Shown in pieces: positions 6,373 through 11,816 of a DNA stretch of 13,640 nucleotides. A model generated the notes under the pieces. That model was not told the DNA's origin. It searched no databases and saw only the letters and a program-made list of their open reading frames with translations. Position numbers and translations under genes: made by a program. How positions within the stretch are numbered: the stretch's first letter is position 1; each line of letters begins with the position of its first letter. This stretch comes from Haloarculaceae archaeon (lineage in GTDB: Archaea > Halobacteriota > Halobacteria > Halobacteriales > Haloarculaceae), in assembly GCA_028274885.1 (NCBI GenBank), contig JAQCMX010000158.1, forward strand, positions 1-13,640, read 5' to 3'.

Positions 6373-7317
6373 ATGGGGATGCTGGTCGCCGAGAACGTGT
6401 CACGGCGGTACGGCGAGACGGTCGCGCTCGATGGGGTTTCCTTTTCTATCAGTGAAGGGGAGGTGTTCGGTTTGGTCGGCCCCAACGGCGCCGGAAAAAC
6501 CACACTGGCACGCGCTCTCACGGGGACAACCGAATATCGTGGCCACGTCGAACTGTGGGGAACAGAACCACAATCGGTCGGCCGCGAGCGACTCGGGCTC
6601 CTGCCACAGGATTTTTCACCGCCCGATCGGTTGACCGCTCGTGAGATCGTGGTGTTCTACAGCGGACTCTACGACGGCGCGAGCGACACCGAGGAACTGC
6701 TCGCGACCGTCGGATTGGACCAGTGTGCGGACACCTATTACGAGAACCTTTCAGGCGGCCAAAAGCGCCGAACCTGCGTCGCCTCCGCACTGGTAAACGA
6801 CCCCGACCTGCTCGTGCTGGACGAGCCAACGACCGGAATCGACCCCGCTGGACGGCAGGCTCTCTGGCGGACCTTACAGGAACTGGCTGCTGGTGGTACG
6901 ACGATCTTCTTTACCACACACTACATGGCCGAGGCACACGAACTGGCAGACTACGTCGGTATGCTCGCCGATGGACAACTGGTCGCAGTCGACCCGCCGG
7001 AACAGCTTATCCGACAGTACGGCGGTGAGAGCCTGCTGTACATCGAGGGCATCTCCGAAGACGAAAGTGGCGATACCCCCCGATCTGGAGTGCTCGATAC
7101 CGTACTCGAGGGGTACGAATTCAGTCTTGGGGATGACCAACTCACGGTCCGAGACGTGCCGCCGGATGCGATCGGGGGGATAGCAGGCGCACTCGAGGAC
7201 GCCGGCGTGACCTACGACTCGCTTACCTGGACCGAACCGGACCTGGAAGACGTCTATCTCGAACTGACCGGACAGAACCGCCACAGCGAGGGGCACTCGA
7301 CCGAGATGGAGGGTTAG
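6373..7317 (+). CDS. ABC transporter ATP-binding protein (ABC-2 exporter type)
   Basis: Nucleotide-binding subunit of an ABC-2 exporter, 314 residues. All elements are intact: Walker A GPNGAGKTT (36-44), Q-loop Q79, signature LSGGQ (126-130), Walker B LLVLDE (146-151), D-loop D157 and switch histidine H183. About 90 further residues after the ATPase core resemble the C-terminal extension found in many drug or lipid exporter ATPases of the DrrA/CcmA group. ATG 6373 is taken as start; ATG 6379, two codons on, is equally possible. No clear leaderless promoter lies at -26, so the message may have a short leader starting near the 6309-6322 element. The permease gene follows after two bases. The exported substrate cannot be deduced. 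Confidence 0.95.
   Translation: MGMLVAENVSRRYGETVALDGVSFSISEGEVFGLVGPNGAGKTTLARALTGTTEYRGHVELWGTEPQSVGRERLGLLPQDFSPPDRLTAREIVVFYSGLYDGASDTEELLATVGLDQCADTYYENLSGGQKRRTCVASALVNDPDLLVLDEPTTGIDPAGRQALWRTLQELAAGGTTIFFTTHYMAEAHELADYVGMLADGQLVAVDPPEQLIRQYGGESLLYIEGISEDESGDTPRSGVLDTVLEGYEFSLGDDQLTVRDVPPDAIGGIAGALEDAGVTYDSLTWTEPDLEDVYLELTGQNRHSEGHSTEMEG
7308..7312 (+). promoter_or_regulatory. Shine-Dalgarno site for the ABC permease
   Basis: GGAGG lies inside the last codons of the ATPase gene, seven bases before the GTG at 7320. It matches the anti-Shine-Dalgarno end of 16S rRNA. It fixes the GTG start and fits an internal operon gene translated from a leadered message. Confidence 0.7.
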
Positions 7318-7319
7318 AC

Positions 7320-8108
7320 GTGAGCAGACTGGGACGGATCGGTGCGGCGACCAGAGCCGGCTGGCACAGCTTTTTGCGCCGCCGAACTGCGGTGTTTTTT
7401 ACCTTCTTTTTTCCGGTTATTATCGTCGTCATCTTCGGCGGGCTCGTCGAGACACAATCGACTGATGGCGGGCTATTTGCTGAACCTTCGGGGTGGTACA
7501 TCGCTGGCTATCTGTCCGCTGTCGTGATCTTCACCCCTCTTTCACGTGTCGGAAGCGAGGTAGCTCGACACAGGGACGGGGGTCTGTTCGAAAAGCTGGC
7601 GACGACGCCGCTGCGACGCTGGGAGTGGTTGCTTGCACAGACGCTCGTCAACACCGTTCTTATTGGACTTGCGTCGCTGTTGCTCGTTTTGTTGCTTGTG
7701 GTTGGAACCGGTGCGAACCTGCCTATGACCCCCGAACTACTGCTTGCGGTCCCGCTCGTCGGCGTCGGCGTTGCCCTCTTTTGTGCGGTGGGTGCGATCC
7801 TCGGCAGCCTCGTCGAGTCCCAGGACGGCGTCATCGCGGCGAGTAACGGGATCGCCATTCCGCTTTTGTTTCTCTCGGAGGCGTTCGTCGCCAGGGATAT
7901 GCTCCCCGACTGGCTCCCGCTTGCAGCATCCCCAATTACCTACTTTGTTCGCGGTGTTCGCGGTGTGACCTACGAACCGACCACATCGGATGGCACTGTC
8001 CTCACACAGTGGCCCGAACCGACGCCGTACGCCGACCTGCTCGGTCTCTGTCTGTTCGCGGTTGCTCTGTTCGTGCTCGCAGCGGTCGCCCTGCCACGGA
8101 CGGACTGA
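7320..8108 (+). CDS. ABC-2 type transporter permease
   Basis: Membrane subunit of the exporter, 262 residues with six predicted membrane segments at about residues 24-44, 60-80, 103-128, 136-165, 170-190 and 238-258. The first contains FFPVIIVVIFGGLVE. The loop before the last segment has DWLPLAASPITYFVRGVR, a pattern usual in ABC-2 permeases of the DrrB/NodJ kind. The GTG start is two bases after the ATPase stop and has a good Shine-Dalgarno site, so the pair is an operon. Two permease copies and two ATPase copies probably form the working exporter. No other gene joins on this strand; a convergent gene ends 45 bases later. Confidence 0.93.
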   Translation: MSRLGRIGAATRAGWHSFLRRRTAVFFTFFFPVIIVVIFGGLVETQSTDGGLFAEPSGWYIAGYLSAVVIFTPLSRVGSEVARHRDGGLFEKLATTPLRRWEWLLAQTLVNTVLIGLASLLLVLLLVVGTGANLPMTPELLLAVPLVGVGVALFCAVGAILGSLVESQDGVIAASNGIAIPLLFLSEAFVARDMLPDWLPLAASPITYFVRGVRGVTYEPTTSDGTVLTQWPEPTPYADLLGLCLFAVALFVLAAVALPRTD

Positions 8109-8153
8109 GCTGAGCCGTACGACCCCGAGACAGTCTCTCACTGACCCCGGCGT

Positions 8154-8813
8154 TCACCGCCAGATACGGTCTAACAGGGCCCGTAGCTGTGCTCCCGGCA
8201 CCCCAAACGCGAACAGCAGGATTGCGTTTCGTGGTTCGGAGCCGTAGACGTGGTTGAGCAGTATGTACGTGATAATTCCAAGCGACAGACTCAGAATCCA
8301 GGCACTAGCCGCGATCCGGCCAACCCATGCCTTTCTCGTGTTCTTGAGCTCGGCGTAGCTGTGGGTCCGGCCGAGCAGGACGGCATACAGCACCACCGGA
8401 ACGGAAACGATCGAGAGGAGGATATGAATCGCAAGCATCACGAGATAGATAGCGGTTGGTACGTCGGGTGCGACGATTGATTTCTCGAAACCCCCGCCGA
8501 CCCTGAGAAGATACACCACTAAAAAGAGTAGGATGAACACGAACGAGACGAGCATTGCGGCCTGATGTTTGCTGTACTCGCCGTTTTTGACGTAGTAGAC
8601 GCCGACGATCAGAGCGCTGAGCGCGCTGGCGTTGATCACTGCGATCAGGTGTGTCAGCAGGTTCACCGTCGACGCCGAAAGCTCGGGGTACGGATCGACG
8701 TGACCGGTGAACGTTCCGATCACAAGCACGTAGCCGATTGCGGACAGTACGGCAGTCGCCGTCAGTGGACGACTCCGGATTCCGGTCTTGACGCGGCTCC
8801 CAACAGCAGCCAT
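8154..8813 (-). CDS. DUF420 (CtaM/YozB-like) membrane protein
   Basis: A 219-residue membrane protein with about five or six hydrophobic segments. It resembles DUF420, which in Bacillus-type bacteria includes CtaM, needed to mature haem-copper oxidases; the archaeal role is inferred only. Segment-linked histidines are H55 (LLTHLIAVINA), H83 (YSKHQAAML) and H130 (MLAIHILLSIVSVPVVLYA), all in family-like context. Where I would expect a fourth histidine just before the last conserved helix, this protein reads NTRKAWVGRIAASAW, with none. The frame is open to 8975, but ATG 8813 (MAAVGSRVK) is preferred: a TATA-like box precedes it and the added N-terminus would be unlike the family. It converges on the ABC permease and diverges from the mutase gene, with no oxidase gene in view. 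Confidence 0.85.
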   Translation of the reverse strand: MAAVGSRVKTGIRSRPLTATAVLSAIGYVLVIGTFTGHVDPYPELSASTVNLLTHLIAVINASALSALIVGVYYVKNGEYSKHQAAMLVSFVFILLFLVVYLLRVGGGFEKSIVAPDVPTAIYLVMLAIHILLSIVSVPVVLYAVLLGRTHSYAELKNTRKAWVGRIAASAWILSLSLGIITYILLNHVYGSEPRNAILLFAFGVPGAQLRALLDRIWR

Positions 8814-8831
8814 ATCAGGCTCTCTGGTCTG

Positions 8832-8840
8832 CTTAATAAA
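8832..8840 (-). promoter_or_regulatory. TATA-like promoter element of the DUF420 gene
   Basis: On the minus strand this reads TTTATTAAG, centred about 24 bases before the ATG at 8813. It supports a leaderless start there and rejects the longer frame. Confidence 0.6.
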
Positions 8841-9002
8841 CTGTTTTGGGATCGGAGACGACCCGTGTCCAATCAAACATCGGACGCGCTGTGTCTGTTC
8901 GGAAGGCCCGCCAACAGTTCGACAGCTCTGTTCCACACTACCGGTGATATCTTTACCAGATCCCGCCTGCGTCATCGTGCCGGCAGGGCAGCCACCAGCC
9001 CC

Positions 9003-9010
9003 GAATTATC
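9003..9010 (+). promoter_or_regulatory. Possible promoter of the mutase-meaB operon
   Basis: GAATTATC lies about 42 bases before the ATG at 9049, so a leader of about 15 bases would result. GATATCTTTA near 8946-8955 is an alternative box giving a longer leader. The rest of the 235-base divergent gap (8814-9048) shows no gene I can support. Confidence 0.35.
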
Positions 9011-9048
9011 CGTAACAGTCAAGCGGTCACCGTGGTAATCATCCGGGT

Positions 9049-9477
9049 ATGGATACGAAAGAGGATCAGCGAGCGATACGGTGTTTGGTCGCCAAGGTGG
9101 GCCTCGACGGCCACGACCGCGGCGCACACGTCATCTCCCGGGCCTTCCGTGATGCCGGCTTCGAGGTTATCTACTCCGGCCTTCATCGCGCCCCTGAAGA
9201 GATCGTCCAGGCCGCCGTCCAGGAGGACGTCGACGTTCTCGGGATCTCTATTCTCTCCGGCGCCCACGACGCCCTCGTCCCGGAAATTATCGACGGCCTC
9301 AAACAGTACGACGCCTTCGAGGATACGCTCATTCTCGTCGGCGGCATCATCCCCGACGACGACGAGCGCGACCTCAAAGAGTTGGGCGTCACCCAGGTCT
9401 TTGGCCCTGGTGCCTCCATGGAAGAGATGATCGAGTTCGTCCGGGAAAACGCCCCAGAACGCGACCCGTCGGTGTAG
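9049..9477 (+). CDS. mcmB: Methylmalonyl-CoA mutase, cobalamin-binding small subunit
   Basis: The separate B12-binding subunit of a split methylmalonyl-CoA mutase. Together with a catalytic large subunit, not in this window, it interconverts methylmalonyl-CoA and succinyl-CoA. Its 142 residues match the C-terminal Rossmann-like domain of the full-length enzyme. The cobalamin motif D20-G-H22-D-R-G25 supplies H22 as lower axial ligand to cobalt. ISILSGAH near residues 66-73 and the VGGIIP loop complete the pocket that holds the nucleotide tail. It starts MDTKEDQRAIRCLVAKVGLDGHDRG, as archaeal relatives do. Its stop codon touches the GTG of meaB, so the two are almost surely one operon, and the partner GTPase strongly supports the assignment over other B12-binding domains. 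In haloarchaea the pathway serves propionyl-CoA use. Confidence 0.94.
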   Translation: MDTKEDQRAIRCLVAKVGLDGHDRGAHVISRAFRDAGFEVIYSGLHRAPEEIVQAAVQEDVDVLGISILSGAHDALVPEIIDGLKQYDAFEDTLILVGGIIPDDDERDLKELGVTQVFGPGASMEEMIEFVRENAPERDPSV

Positions 9478-10596
9478 GTGACTCACGTGTCTGCTCTCAT
9501 CGACGACCTCCTGGCCGGCAAGCATCGCGCACTCGCCCGCGTCATCTCACGGATCGAAAACCGCCAGCCCGGATACCGTGATCTGGTCTCACAACTCCAC
9601 GACCACACCGGATCCGCCGACATTATCGGCATCACCGGTTCCCCCGGCGCTGGCAAATCCACACTCGTTGATAAACTCGCCGCCACCTACCGCGACCGCG
9701 GTCTCACGGTCGGGGTCATCGCAATCGACCCTGCCTCCCCCTTTACCGGCGGTGCCGTCCTCGGCGATCGCATCCGGATGGCCTCCAACATCGGCGACAT
9801 GGACGTCTTTTTTCGGTCGATGTCCGCCCGCGGCACACTCGGGGGGCTCTCGACTGCCACCACCGACGCGGTCAAAGCCCTCGACGCCTTCGGCAAAGAC
9901 CGCATCATCATCGAAACCGTCGGTGCCGGGCAAAACGAAATCGATATCGTAAAAACCGCCGACACAGTCGGCGTGCTCGTCCCCCCAGGGTCGGGCGACG
10001 ACGTCCAGATGTTAAAAGCCGGCATTCTCGAAATCGCCGACATATTCGTGGTGAACAAAGCCGACCTGGACGGGGCCGACCGGACCGTCCAGGAACTCCA
10101 GGAGATGCTCCAGTACCAGGACGGGGGGGTTCCGGGGACGACCGGTCACCACGGTACCGGGGACGAGTTTACAGGGGCCGACCCGACAGGTCCCGGGGCC
10201 GGTGGTGGGACCGACCATGGGGAGGCGGAGACGGAGGCGGAGGCGGAGGGGGAGACAAATGCGAAATCGGAGGGGTGGTTTCCGCCGGTCGTAGAGACGG
10301 TGGCCAAAGACGAAGAGGGGATCGAGGACGTGTTAGGGGTGCTGGCCGACCACCGGGAGTATCTGACCAGTTCGGGGGAACAGACGCGCAGACGGCAGAC
10401 CCGGTATGCCGAGGAGATCCGGACGCTGGTGCAGGAAGACGTCAACGAGTTGGTGGCCGAGGAGATCGATCGACAGGGTGGGTTAGAGGGGTTTGTCGAG
10501 GAGATACTGGCAAAGGAGCGGGACCCATACGAGATCACAGACCAGTTGCTCGACCCCATCCAGGAGTGTGTCGACGAACGTGCTGGAACCGACTGA
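9478..10596 (+). CDS. meaB: Methylmalonyl-CoA mutase-associated G-protein chaperone with extra insert
   Basis: P-loop GTPase of the MeaB/ArgK group (G3E), which gates B12 loading and protects methylmalonyl-CoA mutase. It has 372 residues; the family is usually about 310-340. Visible motifs are Walker A GSPGAGKS (54-61), the switch region IDPASPFTGGAVLGDR, ETVGAGQNEIDI, and the guanine-specificity motif NKAD (193-196). The extra length lies in one insert, about residues 215-266, rich in Gly, Thr, Glu and Ala. It falls between the helix after NKAD and the WFPPVVETVA segment where family members normally have a short loop. Codon choice changes around here: C-ended codons dominate before, G-ended and some TTA codons after. 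The GTG start directly follows the mutase stop, implying coupled translation. LAO/AO transport ATPase is an old name for the same family. Confidence 0.94.
   Translation: MTHVSALIDDLLAGKHRALARVISRIENRQPGYRDLVSQLHDHTGSADIIGITGSPGAGKSTLVDKLAATYRDRGLTVGVIAIDPASPFTGGAVLGDRIRMASNIGDMDVFFRSMSARGTLGGLSTATTDAVKALDAFGKDRIIIETVGAGQNEIDIVKTADTVGVLVPPGSGDDVQMLKAGILEIADIFVVNKADLDGADRTVQELQEMLQYQDGGVPGTTGHHGTGDEFTGADPTGPGAGGGTDHGEAETEAEAEGETNAKSEGWFPPVVETVAKDEEGIEDVLGVLADHREYLTSSGEQTRRRQTRYAEEIRTLVQEDVNELVAEEIDRQGGLEGFVEEILAKERDPYEITDQLLDPIQECVDERAGTD
10222..10257 (+). repeat. Hexamer tandem repeat (GAGGCG-type) inside meaB
   Basis: Six consecutive hexamers, GAGGCG, GAGACG, GAGGCG, GAGGCG, GAGGGG and GAGACA, encode alternating Glu with Ala, Thr or Gly. 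They sit in the acidic part of the MeaB insert. Such in-frame hexamers can grow or shrink by replication slippage without breaking the gene. Confidence 0.85.
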
Positions 10597-10736
10597 ACAC
10601 TGGATCCTTGTCGTTGTAGCTGGTAAGACGTTAGCGTGTCCGGTGTCCCGCATGAGCTCTGTGCTCGGCAGGTAGCGCACACGTTTTTGACCGACTCCCT
10701 GCGTAGACGCGTGAATCCGTCGTGACTGGGACGCTA

Positions 10737-10745
10737 CTTATATGG
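10737..10745 (+). promoter_or_regulatory. TATA-like promoter element of the hydrolase gene
   Basis: CTTATATGG is centred about 28 bases before the ATG at 10769. It overlaps the upstream in-frame ATG at 10742, so that ATG is unlikely to be the start. The remaining gap after meaB (10597-10736) has a short TTTTT run at 10684-10688 but nothing else I recognise. Confidence 0.6.
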
Positions 10746-10768
10746 ACAACTGGCCAGAATGTACGGAT

Positions 10769-11707
10769 ATGAAACTCCGGAACGCACTCGGTGCCATCGC
10801 AGGATCGGTGGGAGCGACCGTACTCACGAACCGTGCCCTTACCTCCCGTGCAGACGATTTTTCGCCGTTTCTCGACGGCGATCAGGGCAGCTACCGCTGG
10901 CGAGGTTTCGACATCGCCTACGCGGAGTACGGCGATCGGGAGACACAGGATCTCCTCCTGTTTCACGGCCTCAACGTCGCGGCATCGGGTCACGAGTACT
11001 GGCAGGTGGTTGAGGACCTCGCCGAGGAGTACCACGTCATCGTGCCGGACCTCCCCGGTTTCGGTCACTCCGACAGGCCGCCGCTGCTTTACTCGGCGTC
11101 GCTTTACGAGACCTTCCTCCGGGACGCGATCGAGGACCTCGCAGACGACGAACCGACGGTGGTCGCAGCGGGCCTCTCCGGGGCCTACGCCGGTGCCGCC
11201 GCCGAGGAGATAGCTGTCGACGAACTCGTCTTGATAGCGCCGACGGCCTCGACGATGAGCAGTGAGCGTCGTGTGTGGCTACGCGCCCTCCTTCGATCAC
11301 CGGTCGTCGGCGAGGGGCTGTTCAATCTCGTGGTCAGCAAGCCGTCCATCCGTTATTTCAACGCGGACCACGGCTACTACGATCTGGGCAATCTGCCGGA
11401 TACACTGCTGGACTACGAGTGGCTCACCGCCCACCAGGAAGGGGCCCGCTTTGCTCCGGCGTCGTTTGTCAGCGGCTTTCTCGATCCCGAGCGGGATCTT
11501 ACTGACCTGCTGGCGGCTGTCGACGTTCCCGTGACACTCGTCTGGGGACGCAACGCCGAGGTGTCACCGCTTTCCGACGGTCGTGAACTGGCCGAGAGTG
11601 TCGACGCGAGACTCGTCGTGTTCGATCAGGCCAAGCTACTTCCCCACGCCGAACACCCTGATCAGTTCGTTGACACGATCTGCGGCGAGGTCGAAGCCAC
11701 GGAGTAA
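10769..11707 (+). CDS. Alpha/beta hydrolase fold protein
   Basis: A 312-residue protein of the alpha/beta hydrolase superfamily. The oxyanion segment LLLFHGLNVA has H66-G67, and VPDLPGFGHSDRP at 92-104 is the usual strand-loop before the nucleophile. The nucleophile elbow is GLSGA with S137, so the last glycine of GxSxG is alanine. The histidine is probably H293 in KLLPHAEHPDQF, with H296 close by. The acid position falls in VWGRNAEVSP, where N262 stands where aspartate is common and E264 may substitute. It is therefore probably an active esterase- or lipase-like enzyme, with an altered triad possible. Residues 6-20 are hydrophobic and may anchor it to the membrane. ATG 10769 is preferred over 10742 because of the TATA-like box. 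The substrate is unknown. It stands alone, 172 bases after meaB, and converges on lhr. Confidence 0.9.
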   Translation: MKLRNALGAIAGSVGATVLTNRALTSRADDFSPFLDGDQGSYRWRGFDIAYAEYGDRETQDLLLFHGLNVAASGHEYWQVVEDLAEEYHVIVPDLPGFGHSDRPPLLYSASLYETFLRDAIEDLADDEPTVVAAGLSGAYAGAAAEEIAVDELVLIAPTASTMSSERRVWLRALLRSPVVGEGLFNLVVSKPSIRYFNADHGYYDLGNLPDTLLDYEWLTAHQEGARFAPASFVSGFLDPERDLTDLLAAVDVPVTLVWGRNAEVSPLSDGRELAESVDARLVVFDQAKLLPHAEHPDQFVDTICGEVEATE

Positions 11708-11717
11708 CACCGATCCT

Positions 11718-11756
11718 CAGATCCGACACCGTATCGGTCCCGAATCCCCGGATCTG
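11718..11756. terminator. Inverted repeat between convergent hydrolase and helicase genes
   Basis: CAGATCCG (11718-11725) and CGGATCTG (11749-11756) are exact inverted copies around a 23-base spacer. ACCGAT (11709-11714) and ATCGGT (11733-11738) can pair in competition. It lies in the 109-base gap between two converging genes, so it might end transcripts from both sides; no strong T-run supports this. Confidence 0.3.
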
Positions 11757-11816
11757 ACACACGGTCACGAGTTCACATCGTGTTGTGTCGGCTCGCTGTT
11801 TTGTCTCGTGTCGTCG

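Noticed and set aside
6310..6400. tRNA-like T-arm sequence (TTCGATTCC) on the minus strand before the ABC operon
   Set aside because: The flanking bases do not pair into a T-stem and no matching acceptor or anticodon arm is found within the right distance.
8788..9015. Possible small gene in the gap between DUF420 and mcmB
   Set aside because: The frame is Cys/Pro-rich and not acidic, unlike haloarchaeal proteins, starts inside the DUF420 gene, and has no promoter or motif.
10684..10688. TTTTT run after meaB as a terminator
   Set aside because: It lies nearly 90 bases after the stop without a hairpin; a U-rich archaeal terminator is possible, but five T residues are too little support.
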